A program made the position numbers and the translations under genes. From Granulosicoccus sp965214025 (GTDB taxonomy: Bacteria > Pseudomonadota > Gammaproteobacteria > Granulosicoccales > Granulosicoccaceae), in contig CBDCAW010000053.1 of the NCBI GenBank assembly GCA_965214025.1, positions 47,277 to 111,276 of the forward strand: a DNA stretch of 64,000 bases, in the 5' to 3' direction. Below are positions 1 to 8,969 of this stretch, piece by piece. Positions within the stretch are counted from its first letter, which is position 1. Each line of letters starts with the position of its first letter. The notes beneath the pieces were generated by a model that searched no databases, was not told where the DNA came from, and saw only the letters and a list, made by a program, of their open reading frames with translations.

Positions 1-12
1 AATGATGCGTAA

Positions 13-1731
13 TTGATCAGGCAGCGCCTGTCGTTCTTCCTGCTGGCCGCGGCCACCGGCGCGGTGGTCGGCGGAGCCACCGTGTTGTTGATCGAACTCA
101 TCCTGCTGGTCCAGTGGCTGGGCTTCGGTGAGGCATCGGAATTCCGGTTTGCCGTGATCGCGGCGGCGAAGCCCGCCTGGCTGCTGATACTGGTGCCGAC
201 ACTCGGTGGTCTGTTCGTCGGTTTGCTGATGAAGTACCTGCCCGGCCGTCGCTATCACGGGGTTGCCGATGTGATGGAAGCGTGTGCACTGAACAATGCG
301 CGCATGCCGATGCGCTCGGGAGTCGGAGCGGCACTCGCAGCCGGCGTGTCACTGGGTGTCGGCGCCCCGCTGGGCAGGGAGGGGCCGGCCGTTCACATCG
401 GTGCCTCGCTGGCAGCTTACATCGCCGAACGTCTGCACCTCGATCGCACCCGTTCGCTGGCGCTGCTCGGTTGCGGCGCGGCGGCGGCGGTCACGGTCTC
501 CTTCAATTCTCCGGTGGCAGCCGTGATCTTCGCGCTCGAGGTCATCATCGGCTTCTACACCTTGCGGGTGTTTGCACCGATCGTCATCGCCGCCATGGCC
601 GCGGTGGTGGTTCGGCATGTATGGCTCGGCACCGAGCCGCTGTTCGACGTGCCGGACTACCAGATCGCAAGCCTCTGGGAACTGCCGCTGTTCGCGCTGC
701 TGGGCGTGTTCGGTGCCGGTGTGGCGCGGCTGCTGATCGTGCTGACCGGCGGTACCGATCTGCTATGGTCGCGCCTGCACCTGCCGCCATGGTGCCGGCC
801 CGCACTGGCAGGCTTCATCATCGGTGCGATCGCCACCCAGTTGCCACAGATACTGAGCATCGGTGTGGAGGCGATAGTCCAGGCGATCCGGGGTGAGTTG
901 CTGGTCGGGTTGATCATCGCCTTGCTGCTGGCGAAGCTGTTCACGGTCGCACTGGCACTGGGCAGTGGCTTCGCCGGTGGTGTGTTCGGCCCGGCGATGT
1001 TCCTGGGAGCCATGCTCGGCAGTGCGTTCTGGCTACCGCTGGACCTGCTCGGCCTACCGGTTTCGGCGCAAGGTGCCTACGCGATGGTGGGAATCGGAGC
1101 GGTTGGCTCGGCCTTGCTCGGCGCACCGATCTCCACGGTCCTGATCGTGTTCGAGCTGACTCTCGACTACGGCGTGACCATCGGAGTGATGACCGCATCT
1201 GCGATGGCCAGCACCGTCATGCAGTTCGGCACCTTCGGCTCGTTCTTTCGTTGGCAGCTCGGCCGGCGCAGCATCGATATCGCGGTCGGCCGCAACAGCA
1301 GCCTGCTGATGACGTACCGGGTGGAAAGACTGATCAGTGATCGCTACCTGGCAGCACCCGGCGATTGCACGGTCGGCGATCTGGAAGCCATGATGGGCAG
1401 GCAGCGCCGCCGCTTCGCGATGCTGGTGGACTCCGACGGTGCGCTGCTGGGAAGTGTTGCCCTGACGCAGCTGGTGGCGCATGCGATCAACGAGGGAACC
1501 CAGGGCCCCGCCAGCGCCGCGATGAAATCTCGCGACTACGCGGTAGGCGCGACCATCAATGTGGTCACAGCCTTGCAGCTCATGGCCGACGAGGAATCGG
1601 AGTACCTGCCGGTTGTCGACGATCACCCCGAAGCACCGCGACTGCTCGGTATCGTGTTGCGAAACGATGTGCTGGTCGAGCACTACGATGTGATCAAGCG
1701 CGCTCGCGAGGACGAATTCGGCATCGTGTGA
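13..1731 (+). CDS. ClC-family chloride channel/transporter with C-terminal CBS domains
   Basis: Inner-membrane ClC protein expected to carry chloride or act as a Cl-/H+ exchanger. The 572-residue product has the family signatures: GREGP at about residues 121-125, whose Glu is the gating glutamate in characterised ClCs, and the GSGFAGGVFGP filter loop near 317-327. Many hydrophobic helices fill residues 1-425. About 140 residues after that (435-565) look like a CBS pair, a regulatory nucleotide-binding module found in part of the family. The frame opens with TTG directly after an in-frame TAA at 10-12, so the start is either this TTG or slightly internal; the window edge hides the upstream context. 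The next gene, adk, faces it tail to tail. Direction of transport cannot be told from sequence. Confidence 0.93.
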   Translation: MIRQRLSFFLLAAATGAVVGGATVLLIELILLVQWLGFGEASEFRFAVIAAAKPAWLLILVPTLGGLFVGLLMKYLPGRRYHGVADVMEACALNNARMPMRSGVGAALAAGVSLGVGAPLGREGPAVHIGASLAAYIAERLHLDRTRSLALLGCGAAAAVTVSFNSPVAAVIFALEVIIGFYTLRVFAPIVIAAMAAVVVRHVWLGTEPLFDVPDYQIASLWELPLFALLGVFGAGVARLLIVLTGGTDLLWSRLHLPPWCRPALAGFIIGAIATQLPQILSIGVEAIVQAIRGELLVGLIIALLLAKLFTVALALGSGFAGGVFGPAMFLGAMLGSAFWLPLDLLGLPVSAQGAYAMVGIGAVGSALLGAPISTVLIVFELTLDYGVTIGVMTASAMASTVMQFGTFGSFFRWQLGRRSIDIAVGRNSSLLMTYRVERLISDRYLAAPGDCTVGDLEAMMGRQRRRFAMLVDSDGALLGSVALTQLVAHAINEGTQGPASAAMKSRDYAVGATINVVTALQLMADEESEYLPVVDDHPEAPRLLGIVLRNDVLVEHYDVIKRAREDEFGIV

Positions 1732-1768
1732 CAACGATGCCGACGAGGCCAGGGCTGTGGCCGGGTCC

Positions 1769-2437
1769 TCAGGCCGGAACGGTGGCGTCCAGGCCTTCGA
1801 AGATGCTGTCGCGCACGGCTTCCACGGCGCCGATGCCATCGACCCTGAGGTAGCGTGGTGCGCCGTCCGTGCCCTTGTCGGCCCAGCTCTGATAATACTG
1901 TTTCAGTGGTGCCGTCTGTTCCGCGTAGACCTTCAGGCGATGTTTGATGGTGGCTTCCGAATCGTCTTCGCGCTGAATGAGGGGTTCGCCTGTGACGTCG
2001 TCCATCCCCTCCTGCTTCGGCGGATTCTCGGCGATGTGATAGGTGCGCCCCGATGGTTCGTGAATACGCCGGCCGCTGATGCGACGTACGATTTCCTCTC
2101 CGTCGACATCGATTTCGACGACCGCATCGAGTGCGATCCCCTCGTGCTTGAGCGCATCGGCCTGCGGTGTGGTGCGCGGAAAGCCGTCGAACAGAAAACC
2201 CTTTGCACAATCAGGCTGTTCCACACGCTCCTTGACCAGGCCGACGATGATGTCATCGGACACCAGATCACCACGATCCATGATCTTCTTCGCCTCGATA
2301 CCCAGCTGCGTTTGCGCCTTCACGGCGGCGCGTAGCATGTCGCCGGTGGAAATCTGCGGGATGCCGTACCGGTCGGTGATGTAACCGGCCTGTGTACCCT
2401 TGCCGGCACCAGGCCCGCCTAACAGTATCAATCGCAT
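1769..2437 (-). CDS. adk: Adenylate kinase
   Basis: Cytosolic ATP + AMP = 2 ADP phosphotransferase. The P-loop GGPGAGKGTQ lies at residues 7-16, STGDMLR of the AMP site follows, and a long LID domain covers about 120-165 (YHIAENPPK, TGEPLIQREDD). The LID lacks the four cysteines of zinc-binding adenylate kinases, as in enterobacterial enzymes. I chose the ATG at 2437, giving 222 residues, because MRLILLGGPGAGKG matches the family N-terminus; the frame stays open 39 codons further upstream without recognisable homology. No strong Shine-Dalgarno is visible. The gene is monocistronic here and diverges from the methyltransferase gene starting at 2618. Confidence 0.97.
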   Translation of the reverse strand: MRLILLGGPGAGKGTQAGYITDRYGIPQISTGDMLRAAVKAQTQLGIEAKKIMDRGDLVSDDIIVGLVKERVEQPDCAKGFLFDGFPRTTPQADALKHEGIALDAVVEIDVDGEEIVRRISGRRIHEPSGRTYHIAENPPKQEGMDDVTGEPLIQREDDSEATIKHRLKVYAEQTAPLKQYYQSWADKGTDGAPRYLRVDGIGAVEAVRDSIFEGLDATVPA

Positions 2438-2617
2438 GCAGACGTACCGTCGTGTGGTTTTGACTCTGGACTTTAGCGAAAAGCTGCCGTGAATGCACGA
2501 ACTGCGTGCTGCCGGAATCAGCGCTCGCAGTGGCAGGGCGCCGGCGGGCGCCACGGTGAACTAGAATGAGTGCCCGCCAGGGCCCGGCCCGTTCACCTCC
2601 AGGAAACCCGCCTACCG

Positions 2618-3196
2618 ATGCAAGCCGATACCCTGCGTCAGGATCTTGTCCAGCAGACCGAGCTGCTCGGTGCACCCTTCGTGTTGCACAGCACCTGGGG
2701 TCTGTTCTCGCCGCGCGCGATCGACGATGGCAGCCGTCTGCTGCTCGAGCATCTGCAGGTGCACGACGATGACGTGGCGCTGGATCTCGGTTGCGGTTAC
2801 GGGCCGCTGGGCCTGGCTATCGCGCGCCGGGCCAGCGCCGGTCGGGTGCACCTGATCGACAAGGATTTCGTCGCGGTCGATTACGCGCGGGCAAATGCCG
2901 AGCGCAACGGCCTGAGCAATGTGGAGGTCTACCTCAGCAACGCCTTGAGTGCGGTGCCCGCCGACCTGCCGCTGACCCTGGTGGTGTCGAACCTGCCGGC
3001 CAAGACCGGCAACGAACTGCTGTACCTGAGCTTCGTCGATGCACGAGCGCGCATGCGCCCGGGTGCCCGCATCGTGGTGGTGACGATCAGCGGCATGCGC
3101 CAGTTCATCAAGCGAACCTTCGCCGATGTGTTCGGCAATTACACAAAGCTGAAACAGGGGCCGAGCTATACCGTGTCGATGGCGGTGATGGGCTGA
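2618..3196 (+). CDS. RsmC-like class I SAM-dependent methyltransferase
   Basis: Small Rossmann-fold methyltransferase of about 192 residues, related to the C-terminal half of RsmC (MTS superfamily). Visible motifs are the SAM-binding LDLGCGYGPLG, the acidic IDKD after strand 2, and SNLPAK at the position of the catalytic NPPF-type motif, here an NLPA variant. An N-terminal stretch (LHSTWGLFSPRAIDDGS) also matches this family. I chose the ATG at 2618 because AGGAAA lies about 11 bases upstream; a GTG at 2570 would add 16 residues. The substrate is probably a nucleic-acid base, rRNA in the best-known relatives, but the single domain and the altered motif prevent a firm assignment. Confidence 0.8.
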   Translation: MQADTLRQDLVQQTELLGAPFVLHSTWGLFSPRAIDDGSRLLLEHLQVHDDDVALDLGCGYGPLGLAIARRASAGRVHLIDKDFVAVDYARANAERNGLSNVEVYLSNALSAVPADLPLTLVVSNLPAKTGNELLYLSFVDARARMRPGARIVVVTISGMRQFIKRTFADVFGNYTKLKQGPSYTVSMAVMG

Positions 3197-3236
3197 AGCC
3201 GGCGCCGGTCGTGCCCGGATCGCGCCAGCCGGCAGC

Positions 3237-4206
3237 TCAGGATGGTGGCGGGCGCCGGCAGTCGCATGCCTGCCCAGCCGCCACGGCACGATGGCATCGC
3301 GTGCACAGGCTTGCACCGGTGGGGCATAGCCGTGTATCCACCTCGACCCGGTCATCGAAGACGAAGCACTCGCCCTGCCAGTGCCGGCCACCGCAGTGTT
3401 CGAAGTAGTTCAGGATGCCGCCTTCCACCTGATGCACTTCCGTGAAGCCGCGTTCGAGCAGCCAGGGGGCCGCTTTCTCGCAGCGAATGCCGCCCGTGCA
3501 GAAGGTGACCACCGGGCTCTCGATGTCGAGTGAGCCATCGTTCAGGCCGGCCTCGATGGCGGCGGTGAACTCGCGAAAGTTGGCGATGTCCAGGTGCCTG
3601 GCCGCCTCGAACGTACCGGACGCCACTTCGTAACGGTTACGTGTGTCGAGTAACGTGAAGGGGCGGGCTTCGTCCAGCCAGGCGGACAGTGTGGCGGGTG
3701 GCATCGACGGTGCACACTCATGCGGCTTGGTGCGTGTGTCTTCACGTGTCTTTCCGGGTGCGCCACGATCGCCAGGTGAGGCAGTATCAGAGGCATCATC
3801 AGACATGACGGGTAGGAAGCCGATGATCTCCGGCCGCTGCGCGTACCTTGAGTTTTGCGAACGGCAGGTCTTCAGAGTAACTTTCCTTCAACCACAAGCT
3901 CTGTAACTGTGGGTGGCGGTCGAGGTGTCGTCGTACCTGGAGTATCTGCTCGGCCGAACCCGACAGTGCCAGGTTGATGCCTTCGGAGGCGAGCAGCACG
4001 GTACCCTTGACGCCGATCGCGTCGAGATCGCGGTAGAGGTCATGCTGCCACAGTGCCAGATGGTCCAGATCGACGAAGCGGTACCCGGATACGTTCACGA
4101 CGGGCATGCCGCCTGCCGGAGCCATGCTCGCCCCGGGCCGGGCACTATCTGCAGTATCGTGTGACAAAGGCGATGCAACCGACATGGAAGGGCTTGCGTA
4201 GCGCAA
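3237..4206 (-). pseudogene. trhO: tRNA uridine 5-oxyacetic acid hydroxylase TrhO (rhodanese-like), frameshifted as read
   Basis: TrhO (YceA family) hydroxylates wobble uridine in tRNA. The gene is split over two frames. The first (to 3799) holds the acylphosphatase-like N-terminal domain (VNVSGYRFVDLD, LLASEGINLALSG, PFAKLKVR) and then runs out of homology. The second (3237-3806) holds the rhodanese domain with active-site FCTGGIRCEKA, the following HQVEGGILNYFE and a Cys-rich tail. Reading through the second frame upstream of its ATG gives RPEIIGF, matching the family's REII segment, so one extra base near 3845-3850 explains the break. The open frame begins with TTG at 4206; ATGs at 4185 and further in are likelier starts. 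Either sequence error or true inactivation; both halves are otherwise well conserved. Confidence 0.85.
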
Positions 4207-4272
4207 CAGCGACGAAGTCGCGGCCGACTATAGTAGCCATTCAATCCGACGAATCAACCGACGCTGACATTG

Positions 4273-6474
4273 ATGCCCGTCAAATCCATAGGCAATGCCT
4301 TTCTCAAAGCCCTCCGCGAACTCTTCGGTGAAGCCTTTCATGCAGCCTCTCATGCGGCCTCTCATGCGGCCTTTCCGGTAACCCTTCGACACGGTAACCG
4401 CAAGGCTGCCCTGTTACCCGGGTGGCTGACAGCTCTGGCGTTCGCTCTGTGTGCCGCATCGGGTCCGTTGTCGGCGGGGTCCACCCTTGCCGCGGCGACA
4501 CCGGCAAGCCCCGGTGCGAACGGCGGTGCAGACTCCAAGGCCGATTTACAGGCGGAGCCCGGGATCGGAGCGGCAGCGGAAACCACCGGGTTCGTCGCCG
4601 ACGAGAAGTTCGCTGAACAGCGAGCCGTGTTCGTGCGCGCCCGACGAGCCCTCCAGCGCCAGCGCTCGGGCGAGTTCACTGAACTGCGGGCGAAGCTTGA
4701 AGGGTACCCACTGACCGCCTGGCTCGACTACGAGCATCTGCGAGGCGAGTGGGATCGCAGCGTGCCGGGCGAGGGCGCGTTGGATCAGCTCAACGAATTC
4801 GAGGCCCGTACGGCCGATCGCCTGTTGAGCGAGCGCCTGGCCAGAGCGTTGCAGGAGCGCTTGATCGCGACCCGGCAGTACTCCCTGTTCCTCACGCTCA
4901 AGCAGTCGAAGCTTGCCAGCGCCATGCCGTGTTCGACGTTACGTTCGCGCTACGCGACGGGTCGCATCAAGGCATTCGACGAAGAGTCGGTGGCCCTTTG
5001 GGTTCAGAGCGAACCATTGTCGTCGCTTTGTCGTTACGTTCTGAGGCGCCTGGAGCAACGGGGTGCACCACCGGTCACGGCCATCTGGGAGCGCATCTTC
5101 ACTGCCATCGAGAACGACGTGCCGGAGGCGGCGGAATCGGTGCTGCACTATCTGGGCAGCCGCGACCGGCGCTGGGTGGCGGACTGGCTGCAGGCGCGCA
5201 CCAATCCGTCGCGGATGCTGCGCAGTGGCGCGCTCGCTGACGATACCGTGCTGAACCGCCGCATGCTGGCCGATCTGGTGGAGGTCTGGTCGCGCACCGA
5301 TCCGACGGCCGCTGTCGAGTTCTGGCAACGTGAAAGCCCGAAGTACGTGTTCTTCGCAGATCGTTACTACGACACCTGGCGTGCGCTGGCCATGCGTAGC
5401 GCCTACCGCCGCATGCCCGAGGCCGGTGATTGGCTGCACGCCTTCACCGCCCGTGACGACGACCTGGAGCTCATGGAGTGGCGTGTGCGGGTGTCGCTGC
5501 TGGCGCAGGATTGGGAAGCCGTTCTGAAAAACATCGCTCAGCTACCGGTGGCCGAGCAAGAGCAGGATCATTGGGCCTACTGGGTGGCGCGCTCGCTGGA
5601 ACAGACCGGGCGGGCCGAGGCGGCCCGGCCGATCTACACGAAACTGACCGAACTGCAGTCGTACCATGGTTTCCTGGCTGCCGACAGGCTCGACGTGCCC
5701 TATGCGCTGCGCGAAGAGGCGGTCGAGGTCGATGCGAGCCTGCTGGACGAGCTTGCCAACGACCCGCAGTTGATTCGTGCTCGTGAGTATCAGGCTGTGG
5801 GTCTGTCGCATCATGGACGTTCAGAATGGCGCGACAACGTGGACGAACGTCCGGCACCGGAGCTTGCCGCCAGTGCAGTGCTCGCTGCACGCTGGGGACT
5901 GTACGATCGCGCGATCTACAGTGCCGGCAAGGCCGATGTGCGACGTGCACTGTCGCTGCGGTTCCCGGCCCTGCATCGTGGCAAGGTCATGACGGCGGCG
6001 GCCGAGAATCGTATCGATCCGGCCTGGGTGTTCGGCGTGATGCGACGTGAGAGCGCCTACATCAGCGATGTACGCTCCTACGCCGGCGCCATCGGCCTGA
6101 TGCAGTTGATGCCGACCACGGCCACCTACGTGGCCGGCCTGAAAGGGCAGGGCAACTGGCGCGGCGACCTGACCGACGTCGGCACCAACATAGACTTCGG
6201 CACCTTCTACCTGCGCCATGTGCTCGATGAGTTCGATGATCATCAGACACTGGCCACGGCCAGCTACAACGCCGGGCCGCACCGGGTGGCCCAATGGTTG
6301 ATGCCTGTATCGATGGATGCCGACATCTGGGTCGACACCATCCCGTTCACCGAGACGCGACGTTACGTGCGGGCCGTACTGGCCTACACGTCCATTTACG
6401 AATGGCGCCTGAGCGGCGAGGCGCGGCGTCTGGTCGACATGATGCCGACGGTACCGGCCGATGCGGGCATCTGA
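4273..6474 (+). CDS. slt: Soluble lytic murein transglycosylase
   Basis: Periplasmic enzyme cleaving peptidoglycan glycan strands to 1,6-anhydro products. The product of about 733 residues has a long alpha-helical superhelix (about 110-560) and then the C-terminal goose-lysozyme-like catalytic domain: catalytic Glu in RRESAY at about 593, AGAIGLMQLMP, and ASYNAGPHRV. The start is uncertain: a TTG at 4270 sits directly before the ATG at 4273. The hydrophobic export segment (LTALAFALCAASGP) begins only near residue 50, so the mature start may lie further in. Residues 24-35 are encoded by three 12-bp repeats (HAAS, HAAS, HAAF), unusual for this family. Monocistronic, followed by the BolA gene about 110 bp downstream. 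Confidence 0.92.
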   Translation: MPVKSIGNAFLKALRELFGEAFHAASHAASHAAFPVTLRHGNRKAALLPGWLTALAFALCAASGPLSAGSTLAAATPASPGANGGADSKADLQAEPGIGAAAETTGFVADEKFAEQRAVFVRARRALQRQRSGEFTELRAKLEGYPLTAWLDYEHLRGEWDRSVPGEGALDQLNEFEARTADRLLSERLARALQERLIATRQYSLFLTLKQSKLASAMPCSTLRSRYATGRIKAFDEESVALWVQSEPLSSLCRYVLRRLEQRGAPPVTAIWERIFTAIENDVPEAAESVLHYLGSRDRRWVADWLQARTNPSRMLRSGALADDTVLNRRMLADLVEVWSRTDPTAAVEFWQRESPKYVFFADRYYDTWRALAMRSAYRRMPEAGDWLHAFTARDDDLELMEWRVRVSLLAQDWEAVLKNIAQLPVAEQEQDHWAYWVARSLEQTGRAEAARPIYTKLTELQSYHGFLAADRLDVPYALREEAVEVDASLLDELANDPQLIRAREYQAVGLSHHGRSEWRDNVDERPAPELAASAVLAARWGLYDRAIYSAGKADVRRALSLRFPALHRGKVMTAAAENRIDPAWVFGVMRRESAYISDVRSYAGAIGLMQLMPTTATYVAGLKGQGNWRGDLTDVGTNIDFGTFYLRHVLDEFDDHQTLATASYNAGPHRVAQWLMPVSMDADIWVDTIPFTETRRYVRAVLAYTSIYEWRLSGEARRLVDMMPTVPADAGI
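4339..4374 (+). repeat. Three tandem 12-bp units inside the slt 5' end
   Basis: Units of the form CATGCGGCCTCT start at 4339, 4351 and 4363, the first and last with one change each. They are in frame and encode His-Ala-Ala-Ser/Phe repeats before the signal-peptide-like segment. Copy changes would keep the frame. Confidence 0.85.
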
Positions 6475-6584
6475 GCTCCTGATGGCAGCGCGTTGGCGTA
6501 GAGTGGGTCGACGGGGCCTCGCGGGGTAGATGCGCCGGGGTAGACTGGGCACCCGCTTCAGAACCCGCAGGAAGGCCTACAGCC

Positions 6585-6911
6585 ATGACCGTTGCCAGTG
6601 AAATCCACGATACCCTCGTCGGCGCGATCGCGCCGGTGTATCTGGAGGTGATCAACGAGAGCCATGCGCACAATGTCGCACCCGGCTCCGAAACCCATTT
6701 CAAGGTGATCGTGGTCAGCGATACCTTCGCCGGTGAGCCTCTGATCAAACGCCACCGCACCCTGAACGGGCTGCTGAAACCCCAGCTCGACGGGCCGGTT
6801 CACGCGCTGAGCCTGCACCCCCACACTACCGAGGAATGGCTGGCACGCGGCCAGCAGGTGCCAGATTCCCCACCGTGCCGCGGTGGCATGGCGCGCGAGG
6901 CGGGGGTGTAA
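6585..6911 (+). CDS. bolA: BolA/IbaG-family protein
   Basis: Small cytosolic protein (108 residues) of the BolA family, which pairs with monothiol glutaredoxins in iron-sulfur handling and, for BolA itself, affects morphology and stress response. Diagnostic segments are the NESHAHNVAPGSETHFKV core with its invariant histidine, the LIKRHRTLNGLL helix and the C-terminal ALSLHPHTTEEW. An AGGAAGG lies about 11 bases before the ATG. The roughly 20 residues after the domain are non-conserved. It is not next to mla/murA, where the paralogue ibaG usually lies, so BolA proper is the more likely identity. Confidence 0.88.
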   Translation: MTVASEIHDTLVGAIAPVYLEVINESHAHNVAPGSETHFKVIVVSDTFAGEPLIKRHRTLNGLLKPQLDGPVHALSLHPHTTEEWLARGQQVPDSPPCRGGMAREAGV

Positions 6912-6957
6912 TACGGTCGGCTCGAAAGTGTCGATTCTCGATTAAATTTCGCAGGCG

Positions 6958-6987
6958 AAAAAAAAGGCCCCTGCCAGAGGGGCCTTC
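6958..6987 (-). terminator. Rho-independent terminator of the porin gene
   Basis: An 8-bp perfect stem AAGGCCCC/GGGGCCTT (6964-6971 with 6979-6986) around a 7-base loop. On the minus strand it is followed by an uninterrupted T run (complement of the A run at 6958-6965), about 60 bp beyond the porin stop codon. Confidence 0.85.
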
Positions 6988-7047
6988 TCGCTAGCCGGCT
7001 AACTGACTGCCAATCAAACCGATTCGGCAGTCAGAATGATCTGGCAA

Positions 7048-8175
7048 TCAGAACGCCTTGGCAAGCTGCAGACGGTATTCGGTCTTCTCGCGGCTGTCGT
7101 CATCATCGTTCGCGAAACTGGTGATACGTGTGCTGACTTCAAGGCCGCCCCCGAGGTCGTAACCGAGATCGAGACGTATGGCGGTTTCTTCGGCATCTTC
7201 GCCACCGATTTCTGGATCATCCATCAGCACTTCATAGGTCAGGTTCGCGCTGATATCACCGATACCGTAGCCGGCCTTGCCGCCGAAGCTGGTGCTATCT
7301 TCAAGGTCATCACCGTTCTCACGAGACCAGTACTGCAATGCCAAAGCCACACCGCCGAGGCCAAATGCACCACCTACCGAATATCTCAGCAAGTCGTCGG
7401 CGTCCGGATCGACGTTGTCGCCGTAGTTGGCCGCACCACCGGAAAGCGTGAAGCCACCCAGTGCGAACTTGGCACCGAGGCCGACCATGTTGGTGTCCGG
7501 ACCAAATTCCTGAAGTGGCGCTTCGAAAGAGTAATTCAGGCCGACGGTAACGGGGCCGAAGATACCGGTGTAGTGCAGAGCGTCCGTCAGATCGCTGGGC
7601 GAGACATCGAAGATATCGTTGGCCACCTGGCCGTACTCCGAGGTGTTCGGGCCTTCACCGATACGGAAGTCACCGAAGCTACCCTTGATACCTGCATAGA
7701 TGTTGTTGGCTGCCACGGTGGGGCTGGTGGTCTCATCGTCGATCGAGCCGACCTCTTCGCCGTTCGGGCCTTGCACAGCCAGCTCGGCTGCCTGACCACC
7801 CTTCACACTGCCTTCTTCCGTAGACAGGTCATCGAGCTGGAAGCCAATGTTGCCGTAGCCCTGCAGGCCACTGTTCAGGTCGTGAGTCGAGGTGATTTCC
7901 ACCCGTACATCGCCGGCGCCGACGCTGATGTCTTCGCTCGCGTCGTCTGGCAGCTGATCCGAATCGTCGTCTACGTTGTCCTGGTCCTGCAGGTCGTCGA
8001 TTCCATCGCTGATATCGTCGCCGATGTCGCTGGCGTTGTCGCTCAGGTTACCGATGGCCGTACCCTTGACCTGCATCTGGATGATGCCCGAGACCGTTGT
8101 TTCCGCGCTGACGCTAAGGGGTGCTGCAGCCATACCTGCGATTGCTACCGCGACTGCTGTCTTTCTCAAAATCAT
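7048..8175 (-). CDS. Outer-membrane porin, general-diffusion type
   Basis: Trimeric beta-barrel porin of the Gram-negative porin family. A classic signal peptide (ILRKTAVAVAIAGMAAAPLSVSA) precedes ETTVSG, the mature part alternates polar and hydrophobic residues as in beta strands, and the chain ends in LQLAKAF with the terminal Phe needed for BAM-dependent insertion. The ATG at 8175 has GGAG about 7 bases upstream; a start 12 bases earlier is possible. Mature residues of about 20-60 form a highly Asp-rich segment (DNVDDDSDQLPDDASED), suggesting an acidic extracellular or constriction loop, consistent with marine or saline life. A strong terminator follows and a candidate promoter lies at 8239-8267. 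Ion selectivity cannot be inferred. Confidence 0.9.
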   Translation of the reverse strand: MILRKTAVAVAIAGMAAAPLSVSAETTVSGIIQMQVKGTAIGNLSDNASDIGDDISDGIDDLQDQDNVDDDSDQLPDDASEDISVGAGDVRVEITSTHDLNSGLQGYGNIGFQLDDLSTEEGSVKGGQAAELAVQGPNGEEVGSIDDETTSPTVAANNIYAGIKGSFGDFRIGEGPNTSEYGQVANDIFDVSPSDLTDALHYTGIFGPVTVGLNYSFEAPLQEFGPDTNMVGLGAKFALGGFTLSGGAANYGDNVDPDADDLLRYSVGGAFGLGGVALALQYWSRENGDDLEDSTSFGGKAGYGIGDISANLTYEVLMDDPEIGGEDAEETAIRLDLGYDLGGGLEVSTRITSFANDDDDSREKTEYRLQLAKAF

Positions 8176-8654
8176 AATGCTCTCCAATCAGATATATGCT
8201 GTTAGCACTTCGGGTGTTACGAATGTCTCAGTCAGGCAACTCTAGACAGCGTGTCAGAATAATGCAACATCAAATCGCAATGTGGTGCGAAGGCGATCAC
8301 GAGGAGCAGACCGTACGGAGTGAAGTGTAGAACAGAAAAGCACACATGCCAGTATTTTGTGTGTTTTTATTGCCACTGATGGCAAGGCGTGGTTTTTTTA
8401 CAACTCGCCAGACGCTGGCGAGATGAGCGAAGGGCCTCTTGAAAGGCTCATCGGTGGAATTTCCGAGGAGCACGGCGACATTCGATGAGGGACGCCCGGT
8501 CGCAGACTGCCCGGCAGCTTGCAGTCGAACCGTGCGTTGCGAAGGGGCCGCTCGGAATACCGCCGATCGCCCACTTCGGGCCTGTCACTACCGGTGAAAC
8601 TGTCGTTTCCAACTGGCAGAACCACCGGGTTCGACCCCCAGGGGGCGATTGCCG
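8176..8654. other. Intergenic region between porin and minE
   Basis: About 480 bp without a convincing gene. It contains the porin promoter candidate, a perfect 8-bp stem with 3-base loop at 8404-8422 (CTCGCCAG/CTGGCGAG) without a downstream T run on either strand, and T-rich stretches at 8363-8400. The composition at 8230-8400 is more AT-rich than the surroundings. Confidence 0.6.
8239..8267 (-). promoter_or_regulatory. Candidate sigma-70 promoter of the porin gene
   Basis: On the minus strand TTGCAT (8262-8267) and TAGAGT (8239-8244) are separated by 17 bases, and the predicted start point lies about 55 bases before the ATG. This is the best-spaced pair in the upstream region, but both hexamers deviate from consensus. 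Confidence 0.45.
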
Positions 8655-8963
8655 TCAGGTAGCCTCTTCCAGGCGTTTGCGCCGGCGCCGTTCGTCGGGT
8701 GTTTCGTCGTCGCTGTCCGGCAGGGTGATGTTCAGCTCCAGCACATCGCAGTCGGTCTGCGATTCGAGCTGGACCGAAACCTGGTCATCGCCCACGCTGA
8801 CGTACTTCTTGATCACATCGAGCAGGTCCTGCTTCAGCTGGGGCAGGTAGTCCGGGCCCGAGCGGTTGGTACGTTCGTGCGCGATCAGCACCTGCAGGCG
8901 ATCTTTCGCCAAAGTGGCCGTGGGTGGTTCCTCACGGTTGCGGAAGAATTTGAAGAAGCCCAT
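8655..8963 (-). CDS. minE: Cell division topological specificity factor MinE
   Basis: MinE activates the MinD ATPase and drives pole-to-pole oscillation so that MinC blocks Z-rings away from midcell. The 102-residue product begins with the amphipathic membrane-targeting MGFFKFF, followed by the MinD-contact segment TATLAKDRLQVLIAHER and the topological domain (YLPQLKQDLLDVIKKYVSV). The acidic and basic C-tail (DDETPDERRRRKR) is somewhat longer than in E. coli. It follows minD by a few bases, completing the usual minC-minD-minE order. Confidence 0.97.
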   Translation of the reverse strand: MGFFKFFRNREEPPTATLAKDRLQVLIAHERTNRSGPDYLPQLKQDLLDVIKKYVSVGDDQVSVQLESQTDCDVLELNITLPDSDDETPDERRRRKRLEEAT

Positions 8964-8969
8964 GAACTG

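Noticed and set aside
7036..8205. 389-codon open frame on the plus strand opposite the porin gene
   Set aside because: It is the antisense of a well-supported porin, has no recognisable domain, and has no ribosome site.
8341..8372. CACACA/TGTGTG hairpin with T run
   Set aside because: Weak stem with a long loop and no plus-strand gene upstream to terminate.
8615..8645. T-loop-like GGTTCGACCCC suggesting a tRNA
   Set aside because: No acceptor, D or anticodon stems can be formed around it.
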